Source: Anodontia alba
Taxonomy: Eukaryota > Mollusca > Bivalvia > Lucinida > Lucinidae
Length of the DNA stretch: 64,000 nucleotides
Assembly: GCA_964016985.1 (NCBI GenBank)
Contig: OZ024836.1
Span: 40,358,803-40,422,802 of the forward strand
Reading direction: 5' to 3'
Shown here: positions 1-10,314 of the stretch, piece after piece
Layout: each line of letters starts with the position of its first letter
Position numbering within the stretch: position 1 is the stretch's first letter
Notes under the pieces: generated by a model
Told to the model about the DNA's origin: nothing
The model's database searches: none
The model's input: only the letters and a program-made list of their open reading frames with translations
Made by a program: the position numbers and the translations under genes

Positions 1-750
1 TCGGAGTTTGTGGGGGAGGTGGGGACTCAACTTAGACATCAGTATGGATGTGCTTTTGTAAAACCAGAAATGAAACCAGTGAAAATACATTTTTATACAT
101 ATACAACAAGATTGCCACGAGTATTTCTCAACTTTTTCCTCGTATTTAGATTTGATTTATGAATGTGATGCCTCAGTGAAAGAAAATGTGTCATTCCTAT
201 ATTCCAACCAGAAAAATTAAGGTGTGGTGTGGTGGAGTGGCAGAGGGTAGGGGGCTTATATACCTAAAACAGCAAAAAAGTTGAGCTATAGATATACTTC
301 CACATCTGTAAAGCATTAGCTTTACTAAAAATAAGAGGCTTTAATAACATGTCTGTTAGTTTGTCATCTGCTAAGGTTTATGGTGTCTGTCAAGATTTAT
401 GAAAATAATGATATAAAGAAAGCATTTAAGAATCTAAGGGTTCTGTTCATATTATAGGTACTACAGTAAATCATAAAGGTTACACATCTTCAAACAGCTG
501 TTCTTGTTATCAAACATTTTTGACACACATTCAAGACCTGTTTATACATAATAACTCTGTAATAAATATTAACTTTAGCCTATCTTAAGCAATGGGGTCA
601 TTTGGTGCAGTACAAATGTTTCCTTTTTGCATGAAAGTTGAACTGTCTGTATGTCATGCATGAAATCTTTGAGGTTATGCAATTAGTTCTAAATAAATAA
701 AAAGAGCACTACATATGCTAAATATTTGGACAGCATAGCTTCTTGCTGTA
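1..750. other. Intergenic or intronic DNA, no gene seen
   Basis: AT-rich sequence with no open frame resembling a protein domain and no repeat family that I can match elsewhere in the window. Confidence 0.5.
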
Positions 751-758
751 CATGTTAA

Positions 759-853
759 CCATCACAACAATTGTCGTCTGCTGTGTCATCTGCTTGTGAT
801 TTTAAAAGTCATTTTTGCAAACAGTATGGACCCAGATCAGACTGCCTCTTTAG
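759..853. mobile_element. Family B MITE, left half only
   Basis: Follows TTAA (755-758) and matches the B left arm (ATCACAACAATTGTCGTCTG) and the shared core (GCAAACAGTATGGACCCAG). It stops abruptly at about 853, where the 145-bp tandem array begins, so it is truncated by or joined to that array. Confidence 0.7.
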
Positions 854-1511
854 GTAGGAAGCATCGGGGTGACTTGTAGATCTAAAACAGTTAAAATCAT
901 TCAGATCTGAAATCCAAGTTGGCCGCTATGGTGGCCATCTTGAAAATCTGTTTTTCGCTTCTCCTCCTGAACCAAAAGGCCAATTGACTTGAAACTTGGT
1001 TGGAAGAATCGGGGTGACTTGTAGCTCAAAACAAGCTGAAATCATTCCGATCTGAAATCCAAGATGGCCAGTCATCTTGAAAATCTATTTTTCGATTCTT
1101 CTTCTGAACTGAGGAAACTTAGTTGGAAGCAACAAGGTGGCCTGTAGATCAAAAAATAGCTAAAATCATTCAGATCCGAAATCCAAGATGGCAGCCATGG
1201 CCGTCATCTTGAAAATCTATTTTTCACTTCTCCTGAACCGAAAGACCAGTTGACTTGAAACTTGGTAGGAAGCATCAAGGTGACCTGTAGATCAAAATTA
1301 GCTAAAATCATTCAGATCTGAAATCCAAGGTGGCAGCCATGGCCGCCATCTTGAAAATCTATTTTTCGCTTCTTCTTCTGAACCGAATAGCCAGTTGACT
1401 CGAAACTTGGTAGGAACCATAGGGGTGACTTGTAGATCAAAAAAAGCTAAAATCGTTCTGATCTGAAATCTAAGATGGCCATCTTGAAAATCTATTTTTT
1501 GTTTTTTCTCC
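853..1511. repeat. Tandem array of about 145-bp monomers, degenerate
   Basis: About five diverged monomers, each with a CCAAGATGG block, an AAAATCTATTTTTCGCTTC block and a GTGACTTGTAGATC block. The CCAAG phase points at 913, 1059, 1183, 1325 and 1470 are 146, 124, 142 and 145 bp apart. The monomer is the same as inside the complete element at 28377-30082, but neither terminal hairpin is present here, so this is an internal fragment. Confidence 0.85.
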
Positions 1512-1520
1512 TGTACCAAA

Positions 1521-1532
1521 GGGGGGTGGGGT

Positions 1533-1563
<31 letters not shown>

Positions 1564-1569
1564 GGGGGA
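1521..1569. repeat. Simple repeat: G tract and (GT)n
   Basis: A GT run followed by about 22 consecutive G. A tract of this kind on one strand could form a G-quadruplex and is prone to assembly error. Confidence 0.9.
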
Positions 1570-1665
1570 CAGTGTGGGGGGTGCAGGTTCCACATTCTAC
1601 TGACTTACTTGGATAGCCAGCTGGGGCCCACTGATGAGCGGATTAGAGCCTCTGTTGGGCATTAA

Positions 1666-1790
1666 CCCTTTCAGCCCCGCATACCAAAATGGGTGCCTTT
1701 GCAAACAGTGTAGGTCCAGATGAGATGAGTCATATTGAGCCATCTCATCTGGATCTACACTGTTTGCCATTCTGTTGTTGAGTTTTGACA
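1666..1790. mobile_element. Family E MITE, left end and core
   Basis: TTAA at 1662-1665 followed by CCCTTTCAGCCC. The shared core (GCAAACAGTGTAGGTCCAG and its complement CTGGATCTACACTGTTTGCC) surrounds a short spacer. No right end is recognised. Confidence 0.7.
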
Positions 1791-2218
1791 GATATCACTT
1801 TTTGCACAAATGGATGTGTTCATTGATGGAAAAGTCCACTTCAGAGATGAATTTGGGCCAAATGTTAACCTCTTCTGTAGCATCTGATTTGAATAAATCT
1901 TCACTTTTATTATTTTTTTTTTATTATTATTTTTTATTTATTTATTTTTGCTTACTAGAAAGGTAAATGTGTTTTATTTATTTTTTTTTTTCTTCAGTAT
2001 GACGTACTATCAGTTATCTGTTTGTTTGTGAATTACGTATTTGAACTTCCCTTTGATGTTATTTAAACATCCTTGCATTATTGGCAGTACATCAATTTCT
2101 GAACACTAGTAGACATTTTTCACCTGAACAGGTGTTCTTAATCAAAATGTATTAACACACCTTTCCCATGGTGACCTATATTTTAGGATGAAAAAGGAAA
2201 TTTATTTAGCATACAAGA
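1791..2218. other. AT-rich spacer, no gene seen
   Basis: Contains long T and TTA runs (1908-1995). A 63-codon open frame at 1775 is low-complexity and has no recognisable domain. Confidence 0.5.
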
Positions 2219-2219
2219 T

Positions 2220-2424
2220 TACCATATTTACCATATGTATTCGGACAGACAGGCCTGAGCAAACAGTGTACACCCAGATGAGACACCGCAGATTGCCTGC
2301 CACTCAATCATCCAGCAATTTTTAGATACAACATCTACAACATCGGGTAGTAAATTGTACTTTTCAAATTGTAGACCAACTATGGTAAGGAGTTAAGTGT
2401 CCGAATACTTAGAGTAAATACTGT
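2220..2424. mobile_element. Family F MITE
   Basis: Left end reads TATTCGGACAGACAGGCC, the core has GAGCAAACAGTGTACACCCAG, and the right end reads GTGTCCGAATACTTAGAGTA. The right half of the core hairpin is lost. Confidence 0.7.
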
Positions 2425-2712
2425 ATAGATTATGTATGCTACTTTCCTACATATTTTCTGTGTGGGGGGGGGAGGGGGGGGGTGTGGGTGGGGTGGCGCT
2501 TTGTCTTTATAACGCTTTTCACTCCATGGGCCATATATATATAATAGGCTTTGACAATTTATGCAAATTGTCTCCTAAATTTTGCATGAATGAATTTTAC
2601 CTAGCATGCAGAGAGTCAAGGAGGAAAAAAGGAAATTTATTTAGCATAAAAGATTATACATTATGCATAGAACTTTGGCTTTCTGATATATTTACTAGGA
2701 ATGTTGTCCTTA

Positions 2713-3061
2713 TACCATATTTGACCTTGTTACCGCTCTGTTTTTCAAAAATACTGGAAAAAACTTGTAGTAAAATACGTATCCACCTACTAAAAGTATG
2801 CTTTAAAAACAAGATCAGCAGAAGACTTATCTAATGGTGTTTATGCGATTTTTTTTTTTTTTTTTGTGAGTGTGTTTTTGAGTTTGTTTGTATATTTTCT
2901 GATTTTCTTTATGAAAGAATATGTTGTGGTACTCATTTCAATTGCATTGACAAGTATGGGTACCTAATAAAGAAGTAGAAAAAAAGTACTCTGGCTGTAA
3001 TCTGAAAACTACAGAATTGCATGACTGGACTTATAAGGGTATGTGCAGTAATTAGGTCGAA
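2713..3061. mobile_element. Family M4 MITE, complete but diverged
   Basis: Left end TACCATATTTGACC, right end GTGCAGTAATTAGGTCGA. The centre holds a degenerate M core with a CATTTCAATTGCATTGAC loop, and the left arm has a long T run (2851-2867). Same layout as the well-preserved copy at 56310. Confidence 0.75.
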
Positions 3062-3100
3062 TGCATAGATGTATTTACCCTAAAAATTAAGACACCTTAA

Positions 3101-3314
3101 CCCTTGTCCTGCTGAACCCGGATATACCCTGCCTTTGCAAACAGTGTAGATCCAGATCAGTTGGCTTCTGAAGAAGCCAACTGATCTGGATCTGCACTGT
3201 TTGCCATAAAGTATTTGAATTTATAGCAACTATGCAGACCAAGTAATCTGATTGGCTGAAAATTAGAAGGGGGAGTGGCATCTTAATTTATGCAGCATGA
3301 CAAGGATTCAAGGG
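3101..3314. mobile_element. Family A MITE, complete
   Basis: Flanked by TTAA at 3097-3100 and 3315-3318. Perfect left end CCCTTGTCCTGCTGAA, slightly decayed right end. The centre is an uninterrupted stem (GGCTTCTGAAGAAGCC) inside the shared GCAAACAGTGTAGATCCAG core. The right arm has CTGATTGGCTG, an inverted CCAAT motif. Confidence 0.9.
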
Positions 3315-3339
3315 TTAACAGTCTTGCCCTGAAGTTTGA

Positions 3340-3625
3340 ACGTCCATTTTATTACTTATTGTTGTGTTTAAAAGCTGCTGAATGAGAGGCAAACAGTGTA
3401 GATCCTGACCAGATGCCACAATCTGGGTATAGGTCTAGATAAGGGAGGGTATCTGGTAAACAGTTTTTCTTATTTCTCCATGAAAACATATGTTGTGGGT
3501 ACTCATTAGAAGGGGCTTGGTGAGGTGCTTCTAATGAGTACCCACAGCATATGTTTTTGTGGAGAAATAAGAAAAATATCAATACTTTTGGATTGAAAAA
3601 AGCACCTTACCTAGTGCTATGCCGG
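3340..3625. mobile_element. Family F fragment joined to an M5 MITE
   Basis: 3340-3430 is an F left arm and half core (GGCAAACAGTGTAGATCCTG). From about 3431 an M5 copy follows: ATCTCCATGAAAACATATG, then the GTGGGTACTCATTAGAAG hairpin and its complement. Confidence 0.75.
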
Positions 3626-4008
3626 CCGGTCTGCATGGTTTTTGAAGCCTGTTTGTCTGAATACCATAAAAATTGTAAAAAATGCTAATAAATTTCCTTG
3701 TTGTATTTCGTAATGTTTTAAGGTCATTAGATAAAAGTTAGAATATTGATAGAGGACAAGGAGTGGAAATGCATAGGCCCTTAGGGTAAGAACCAAAACT
3801 CTGCCTTGAGTAGTTGCAGAATTATCCCCCTTTTTACATTTTCTTGTTCAGAGCAGAGTAACTGTTTTGAATGTAATGAAATGAAATGTGGTGAGGCATT
3901 TCTGATGAGTAGGAGAAATGAAAAATTATCATTATATTTGGGTTGAAAACACACCTTACTTGCAGCTATGCTGTCTGTTCCAATACACATTGGGTGAATA
4001 CTGTATCA

Positions 4009-4091
4009 TCAGAGTTAAATACAGTAGCATCAGAGTTAAATACAGTAGCATCAGAGTTAAGTACAGTATCATCAGAGTTAAATACAATATG
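4009..4091. repeat. Tandem repeat, 21-bp unit, four copies
   Basis: Unit ATCAGAGTTAAATACAGTAGC repeated four times with a few substitutions. The period is a multiple of three, so both strands stay open across it (76- and 74-codon frames); this is a consequence of the repeat and not a gene. Confidence 0.9.
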
Positions 4092-4252
4092 ATTAGAGTT
4101 TGCGTAAGACTTGTTTCAGAGGTGTTTGTGATGATAACTCTGGGATAATCCATAAAAAAAAAAACATATAACCAACGCACTTCTAATGAGTATCAGCAAT
4201 AATATGATTTTAATAATAAGAATTCCAGAATATCATTAAATACCCTTTGCAA

Positions 4253-4458
4253 CCCTTGTCCTGCTGATCCCGGATATACCCTGCCTTTGCAAACAGTGTA
4301 GATTCAGATCAGTTGGCTTCTGAAGAAGCCAACTGATCTGGATCTGCACTGTTTGCCATTAAGTATGTGAATTTATAGCAGTAATACAAATCAAGTAATC
4401 TGATTGGCTGAAAATTAGAAGTGGGTATGGCATCTTAATTTATTCAGCAGAACAAGGG
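4253..4458. mobile_element. Family A MITE, complete
   Basis: Left end AACCCTTGTCCTGCTG; the left flank has mutated to TTGCAA while the right TTAA is intact (4459-4462). Same orientation and central GGCTTCTGAAGAAGCC stem as the copy at 3101. Confidence 0.88.
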
Positions 4459-4519
4459 TTAACAAGTCTGCTGGAGTATAATAATTAGTAAGGTTAAAAA
4501 AATAAAATAAAAAAAATTA

Positions 4520-4697
4520 TAGCTTAGCATACTTGAGTAAAAATTCAGCAGACAACAATTTCAATTTTTATTTTTATAATTTTTTACCATTTGTCAAATC
4601 CTATAAGTTGCATGCAATGTCAAAGTCTATTTTGTGGGAAAAATAAGAAAATTATTTCAACATTCATCTGTTGTAATTTTTTACCCAGCATGCGAAG
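4520..4697. mobile_element. Family G MITE, degenerate
   Basis: Left arm TAGCTTAGCATACTTGAG, right arm TTTTACCCAGCATGCGAAGC, with GGGAAAAATAAGAAAA in between. The central hairpin has largely decayed. Confidence 0.6.
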
Positions 4698-5149
4698 CAA
4701 GTATGCTGACATAGTAATTAGTAGAGGTGAAAAAAAAAAAAAAGAGAGAACCATTTAAAGGTAAAGGTTATCATGACATTATCATCCAAGATGTGTTTTT
4801 TGTCGGCTCCCTGTTGTCGGCTGTTATGTTTAATATTGATCATTCCTTGTATAGATCTAACAGATGAATCATGTACTGGTTGGCTGGGAGCCATCTTTCT
4901 CTCGGAGGAATTCCCAGGCAATTATCTTAAAGAAATTGCTGTAAAAGTGGGTCTCAGCCCTAGACTACAGAAGCACGGCACACTCTGGTTTACCCTATAA
5001 GCTGAAATAGAGAAATAGTTGTATGTCATGTTTTAGGCGCTTTAAGATCAGCAGATTTCAAATCTTTGGCTCACTTCAGGCAAAACTAAGCAGAAGCATT
5101 TATGGGGACTTCATACTTGGATATACTTGGTATAGTTTCTGCCGTTTTG
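4698..5149. other. Unassigned sequence, no gene supported
   Basis: This stretch is less repetitive than its surroundings and has a 75-codon open frame (4773-5000) with no recognisable domain. I see no clear splice signals that would make it an exon. Confidence 0.4.
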
Positions 5150-5294
5150 CTTTTTTTTCCACAAGGGAGGTAACTTGTATGCTTTCCTGTTTGCTTTTCT
5201 ACACACCAAGGCCCTTCTGAATAGGGGTCTATTCTAAAAGGAAAGAATTTGCTCTTTGTGGGAGCAGATCCTTTCCTTTTAGAGTAGACCCCTT
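5150..5294. mobile_element. Family O foldback element
   Basis: GGTCTATTCTAAAAGGAAAG, a loop of about 20 bases rich in TTTGTGGGAGC, then CTTTTAGAGTAGACCCC. The left outer arm CAAGGGAGGTAAC resembles the outer arms of the copies at 40361 and 42342. Confidence 0.75.
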
Positions 5295-5297
5295 TTT

Positions 5298-5958
5298 AGC
5301 TCACCTGATCACCCTCTGTCCGTTGTTCATCATCAGCTATCAACAATTAGTTTAATATTCTAGAGGTCACAGTTTTGACCCAATTTTAATGAAATTTGCT
5401 CAGAATGTTTGTCTCTGTGACATCTAGATCAAGTTCAAAACTGGGTCACTTTGGATAAAAAACTAGGTCACCAGGCCAGATCAAAGGAAAAGCTTGTTAA
5501 TACTCTAGAGGTCACATTTTGAAGTAATCATCATGACTCTTGCCCACAATGTTTCTCCTGATGATTTCTAGGATAAATTCGAAATTGGGTCATCTATGAT
5601 CAGAAACTAGATCACCAGGCTAAATCAAAGGAAAACATTATTAACACTCTGGAGCTCACATTTTTCAAGTGATCATCATAAATCATGCTCAAAATTTTTG
5701 TCTTGATGATTTCTAGGCCAAATTAGGAACTAGGTCACTTATGCTTTCACAGTCCAGTGACTTAAGTTTTTCAGTTTAGGTCAGTTTCTCTGTAACTATT
5801 GGTCATAGAGCAGTGATACTTGGCACTTGCATACATCTTAATATAGCCTGTTGAATGCAGTCATCCAAATTTGACCTTGATCTATATGACGTTAAATTTT
5901 TGCTTTCAGGTCAGTTTCTCAGGAACTATTGGTCCTACAGCCCATGGTACTTAGCTCA
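5298..5958 (+). mobile_element. Hairpin-headed tandem-repeat element (Helentron/pearl-like), decayed copy
   Basis: Starts AGCTCACCTGATCACCCTC followed by TCTGTCCGTTGTTC, then about three monomers of the CTAGAGGTCACA / AACTAGGTCACCAGGCC type, and ends within the GGTCAGTTTCTC...GGTCCTACAG tail. The terminal GGGCC hairpin is absent. There is no coding capacity. The abrupt end coincides with the hairpin head of the next element at 5959. Confidence 0.75.
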
Positions 5959-6275
5959 TTATGTCTCCCCCCTTTGGGGTAGGGAGACATATTGTTTTTC
6001 CCGTGGGCATCTGTCTGTCCGTCTGTCTGCCTGTCACAAAATCGTGTACACTTTATAACTTGAAAACCCTTCAAGCTATCTTCATGAAACTTCATTCAAA
6101 TAAATGGTGGCAGAGCACAAGAATCATATATCTTGCTTTTATACTTTTTGAGTTATTTTCCTTAGACTTTTGTTTGTCACAAAAACTTGTTCGCTCTGTA
6201 ACTTGAAACCTGTTCAAGATATCTTCAAGAAACTTCATGTAAATATCAATCAAAATTGGATGACATGCAGAGTTT
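5959..6275 (+). mobile_element. Second hairpin-headed repeat, truncated
   Basis: Begins with a hairpin (ATGTCTCCCCCC, then GGGTAGGGAGACAT), followed by a GTCTGTCCGTCTGTC run and two diverged repeats of GTAACTTGAAACC / CAAG(C/A)TATCTTCA. The layout is like the other tandem-repeat elements but the sequence is unrelated. Truncated by the M4 fragment at 6277. Confidence 0.65.
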
Positions 6276-6276
6276 G

Positions 6277-6496
6277 AATTCAAATCAGTACCCACAGCAT
6301 ATGCTTTTATAAAGAAAATCAGAGAAAAAAAAAATCATACATAAACATGGCAGTAGCATTATTTGATAAGTCCTTCACAGTTTCTTTTTTTTTAAAGTGT
6401 ACCTTTAGTATAGGTAGGTACATATTTTACCACAAGTTTTCTCAGCATGTTTGAAGAATCTAAGCACATAGTGCAATAGTTAGGCTGAATATGGTA
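6277..6496. mobile_element. Family M4 MITE, right half
   Basis: Starts at the core (GTACCCACAGCATATGC) and runs to the right end AGGCTGAATATGGTA. The left half is missing. Confidence 0.7.
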
Positions 6497-6514
6497 CTCT
6501 TACTGGAAGTTTAA

Positions 6515-6752
6515 CCCTTAAAGCGCCAGTCACAACTATTGTCGTCTGCTTTGTCTTCTGCCGGTTACTTTAAAAGTCATTTCTGCAAACAGTGTGGACC
6601 CAGATCAGACTGCTCCTCAAAGGAGCAGTCTGATCTGGGTCCACACTGTTTGCCTGTATGCAAAAATAGGTTTGAAAAGTTTGCAAGAATATTCAGCAGA
6701 TGACAAAAACAGACGACATTTTCAGATGCAGATTTTCTTGGCGTTTTAAGGG
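6515..6752. mobile_element. Family B MITE, complete
   Basis: TTAA at 6511-6514 and 6753-6756. Ends CCCTTAAAGCGCCAG and GGCGTTTTAAGGG. The core stem runs GCAAACAGTGTGGACCCAG ... CTCCTCAAAGGAGCAG ... GGTCCACACTGTTTGCC. The outer arms have GTCGTCTGC / GCAGATGAC direct complements. Confidence 0.9.
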
Positions 6753-6797
6753 TTAAGACAAGTAGGGTAATGATTTACGGTGTAAAAACAGTACTTT

Positions 6798-6957
6798 AAT
6801 GCTTAGCAGGCTTGGTAAAAATCTCAGCAGACAACAGTTTGAAATATTTTCTTATTTTTGCCAGAAAAAAGCCTTTCTGACATTTCATGCAAGGAGACAA
6901 TTTGCTTGAAATGTCAAAGCCTATGTTCTCGGAACAGAAGAAAAATATGCCGTTGTA
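6798..6957. mobile_element. Family G MITE
   Basis: TAATGCTTAGCAGGC ... CATTTCATGCAAGGAGACAA ... GAAATGTCAAAGCC. The right outer arm decays after AAAATATG. Confidence 0.7.
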
Positions 6958-7465
6958 ACTTAAGGGAGCGGCCATTTGATTTTACCATTCGGTAAGAATT
7001 AAAGAAAGATTTTTTAGAAAAAAAATTCCAGGACCCTACTTTACCAGAAAAGAAAAAAAAAAAAGCCAAGACCTGGATAAATGCTATTGTATGCTTTATC
7101 AAAATGGGAATAAAAAGATAGGATCGCATGATAGAAGAAACATATTTGCAGGGTGCCACCCCTTCCCCACCCCCACCACTCACCATCCACTCGTCCCAAC
7201 AATAAAAATCAGGGTCCCTAATTGGATCTTGGACACAAAAGTGTATGCATGGAAAACAACCGGCTTCAAGTACGTTAGGTAGAAATATGCAATTAACCTG
7301 CAGATTTTAAAGATTTTAAAGGTGTGTCTAATTAGAAAATGGTTTGTTTGTCTCAATTATATCTGCTTTTGAAAAGCAGACATGCTTAATTGTTAGTTTT
7401 TAAATGGTTATACAATACGGGTATTTTTAAAGTTTTAATAATACGGAAGTGACAAACCACCACCT
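6958..7465. other. Unassigned spacer
   Basis: Poly-A and poly-T tracts and a C-rich patch (7146-7195). Open frames of 90 and 63 codons on opposite strands are low-complexity. No gene or repeat family recognised. Confidence 0.45.
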
Positions 7466-7668
7466 TTACCTTAAATATTCGGACACCTTAACTCCTTACC
7501 ATACTTGTTCTAAAATCAGAACAAGTCCATTTTACTACCTGTTGATGTGCTTAAAATTGCTGGATGAGTGGCAGACAGTGTAGACCCTGATCAGATGCTG
7601 CATTCTGCAGCATCTGATCTTGGTCTACAACTGTTTGCTGAGGCTTATAAGTCCCAATAATTAGGGTC
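7466..7668. mobile_element. Family F MITE, reverse orientation
   Basis: TTACCTTAAATATTCGGACA ... CAGACAGTGTAGACCCTGAT ... CTGCATTCTGCAG centre ... GTCCCAATAATTAGGGT. Both ends are recognisable. Confidence 0.75.
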
Positions 7669-7715
7669 ACTACAGTACATGACCTGTTATCCTTAAGTGC
7701 CTTATCATTGTTTAA

Positions 7716-7922
7716 TGCTTAGCATGTTGGATAAAAATTTCAGCAGGCAAAGTTTTGAAATATTTTTCTTATTATTTTTACCTAAAATAGACTTTGATAT
7801 TTAGTGCAAATTGTCTCTTTAGGAGACAGTTTGTATTAAATGTCAAGGTCTATTTTCTGGGAAAAATAAGAAAAATGTCATCAGTTTGTTCATCTGCTGA
7901 ATTTGCCAGTGGATTAGTTAAG
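7716..7922. mobile_element. Family G MITE, complete
   Basis: TTAA at 7712-7715, left end TGCTTAGCATGTTGG. Central stem TGTCTCTTTAGGAGACA with TTTAGTGCAAAT / GTATTAAATGTC arms. Right end TGCCAGTGGATTAG before TTAA. Confidence 0.8.
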
Positions 7923-8540
7923 GTTAAAATGAAACTTAAAGTTTCAATGTTTTTGTTTAAGTGACTCAAACTCTGAGTCAGAAATATAAAATCAGTTTTA
8001 CCCAGTAACATAATTTAATGATTTTTATATTTATACAAGTCTTTGCAGTCGCTAGGATTTCTTAAAGCGGATCATATTTCTATTTTAAGTGCACGTTAGT
8101 AGTTGGATAATACAAAATTTGTGAGTATTTTGTATTGGTTTTTAATGGGTACTTTTTTTGCTGGTCATATTATTGGGACACTTTAAATAATAATACCCAC
8201 ACACTTGATTACAGGGGTTGGGGGGCATATAGCATTTGGGTTGTTTTATGAGGGGACTGTTAATGATATTTATGCAATACACATTATGTATTTGTCATGT
8301 ACTGATTAAAACGTGTTTTTTCAGAATCACCTCGGCAAAGTTTAGGCAATTCTAGTGGCAACCCACAACATGTTTTCTTGGAGAACTGAATAGAATTACT
8401 ATCTTTAAACTGTATTAAATCTGAACTCTGTTATAAGGAACCATTTTATGGAGAGGTTCCTGTTGCTTGGGGTAAATCTACCTTCTCTTGATGCAGGATG
8501 CATGAGAACATGTATGAATACTGGTATTTCCTTGATAAAC
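7923..8540. other. Unassigned spacer, no gene seen
   Basis: AT-rich with no open frame of interest. A single half of the M core motif (AACCCACAACATGTTTTC) is at about 8350-8375. Confidence 0.45.
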
Positions 8541-8945
8541 ATAACTCTTACCATGCTGGGCGCAAACTTTTCAGCAAATGATAAATTGATAGTACACTTC
8601 AACCTCTTTATAATACGGTTTATTATAACACGTTTTTGGATATAACATGGTTCAAAGATGGATCCCAAAAATGCATAGATTATATTGAAAAATGACCATG
8701 AATGGTCATTTTTCAATATAATCTATGCATTTTTGTTTGGATATAACACGGTTATTTAACTGACACGGTTTACGCTATGGACCCCGACAATAGTGTTATA
8801 AAGAGGTTGTGGTGTATTTTACTAATATTTCCTAGAAAGTAGGCTTTAACCTTTCATGAATTGTCTCCAAGGTATTTTTTCTTATTTTTCCAAGAAAATA
8901 GGCTTTTTCTGGAACAGTAAGAAAAAATTTTCAAAATGGTGTCCA
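8541..8945. mobile_element. Family G MITE split by a J element
   Basis: Left arm CTTACCATGCTGGGCGC at 8548 and right part TTCCTAGAAAGTAGGCTTT ... AAGAAAATAGGCTTT at 8827-8905 surround the J element at 8595-8814, so G was there first. Confidence 0.65.
8595..8814. mobile_element. Family J pogo-like MITE, complete
   Basis: Ends CACTTCAACCTCTTTATAA and its near complement AAAGAGGTTGTGGTG, TA target duplication (8593-8594, 8815-8816). The centre is a long perfect stem, AATGACCATGAATGGTCATT, extending to TGCATAGATTATATTG on both sides. Terminal CAxTxxAACCTC with a TA target is typical of pogo/Tigger elements (family knowledge). Confidence 0.85.
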
Positions 8946-8984
8946 CAAAAATGTTTACTTTATTTCCTATTTATTCCATCTTTT

Positions 8985-9090
8985 ACTGGGCAGGCTTTAA
9001 GCCTCTAAGTGGTTAACCAGTAGGTTTTTTTTTTTGTTTTTTTTTTATTGGGCAGGCTTAGTCCCCCAAGGGTTAACCAGTAGGGACAAC
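8985..9090 (-). mobile_element. SINE fragments, two in a row, reverse orientation
   Basis: ACTGGGCAGGCTTTAAGCC...GTGGTTAACCAGT occurs twice, separated by T runs. It matches the complement of the middle of the full SINE at 50848. Confidence 0.6.
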
Positions 9091-9316
9091 ATTCAGCAGC
9101 TTGGTAAGCCTCAAGTGTCTTGTACGCTAAAATTTTCACTCAATTTTTTTTTTTTTTTTTTTTTACTACGCAGGATTAATCATCTAAGTGGTTTGTTTAT
9201 CTGTCCACCTCTGGCATTGCTGCCTCCGGTGAAGGTTTTTCACTCAGCATACTAAGCAATAAGGAACTATTAGAAGAGATTCTTGTGTACTTGGGTAAAG
9301 ACAGTCAGAGGAACTG

Positions 9317-9499
9317 TTAAGGAGGAGTATTTGGTGATAATTATGGGATAATTTTTCTTATCTCTGCATAAAAACATATGTTGTGGGTACTCATTAGAAG
9401 CGCCTCTGCGAGGCGCTTCTAATGAGTACCCACAACATAAGTTTTTATGCAGAAGTGGAGAAAATTATCCCAGAATTATCACCAAATACTCCTCTTTAA
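9317..9499. mobile_element. Family M2 MITE, complete long palindrome
   Basis: TTAAGGAGGAGTATTTGGTG ... CACCAAATACTCCTCTTTAA. The whole element is one inverted repeat of about 90-bp arms meeting at CGCCTCTGCGAGGCG, with the GTGGGTACTCATTAGAAG core inside. Confidence 0.9.
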
Positions 9500-9779
9500 C
9501 AATTCATCTGACTGACAGATTATAATCTAGGTATTTCACTTGATGCAGGTTGTATGAAAACATTTATCATTTCTTCAGTGATAAACTTAATCTTCTGGAG
9601 CAGTTCTGATAGACATGATCTGATAAATAAATCAACAAAAATAGGGGATCTGGTGATCAGAGATGAAACAAATCGTACCATAAATCACAAGGTTATGGCA
9701 ACATTTTGAAGCTTGAGATATTTACTGTCAGGTGTTTCTGGGTAGAAGGGAGGTAAACAAGGGATATGAACCAATTCAG

Positions 9780-10310
9780 TTTTAGTATCCAGAAAGAGAT
9801 ATTGTAATGCCCCCAGCATTGTTCAATGTTGAGGTTAAAGTTTAGTTTCTAAGACCTCATTACTTTCAAATTCTTACGATGAATTCAGTTTATATTTGGT
9901 ATGTTAATAAGTACTGATCCTAAGTTTTTATAAGCACCATTCCTGACCCTGCCTGTGACCTAGAGGTTGGAGGTCAAGGTCACAGACTTAATACTTTTTA
10001 GGCTTTTTAGGATCTCATTACATCCAAACCAAATGATTTAGTTCATATTTGATACCTTTACAGGTACTATATAATCCAAAGTTTTTATCAGCCATATTCC
10101 CACCCCTGCTTATGACCTTGAGGTCAAGGTCACAGATTTAGAGTTTTCATGTTATATTTCTGCATTAAAGATTTTAAGATCTCATACTTCCAAATCTTAT
10201 ATCAGATGGATTTACTTGATAATCATCTAAAGTTTTCATCAGTACTCTCCTGACTCCTTCTCATGATCTTGAGGTCAAGGTCATGGACTTAGAATTTGCA
10301 TGTTAAAGTT
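9780..10310 (+). repeat. Diverged tandem array, four units of about 140-160 bp
   Basis: Repeated blocks GACCTCATTAC, AAGTTTTTATCAG and GAGGTCAAGGTCACAGA; the last block recurs at 9972, 10132 and 10273. It has the same form as the other arrays but different sequence. No hairpin head is evident. Confidence 0.75.
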
Positions 10311-10314
10311 TTAA

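Noticed and set aside
2436..2834. 132-codon open frame
   Set aside because: Starts in a G-rich simple repeat and continues into an M4 MITE arm; no domain.
3460..3580. Hairpins as rho-independent terminators or riboswitches
   Set aside because: The palindromes are MITE cores present at dozens of sites in a eukaryotic genome.
3918..4180. Overlapping 76- and 74-codon genes
   Set aside because: Both are translations of a 21-bp tandem repeat.
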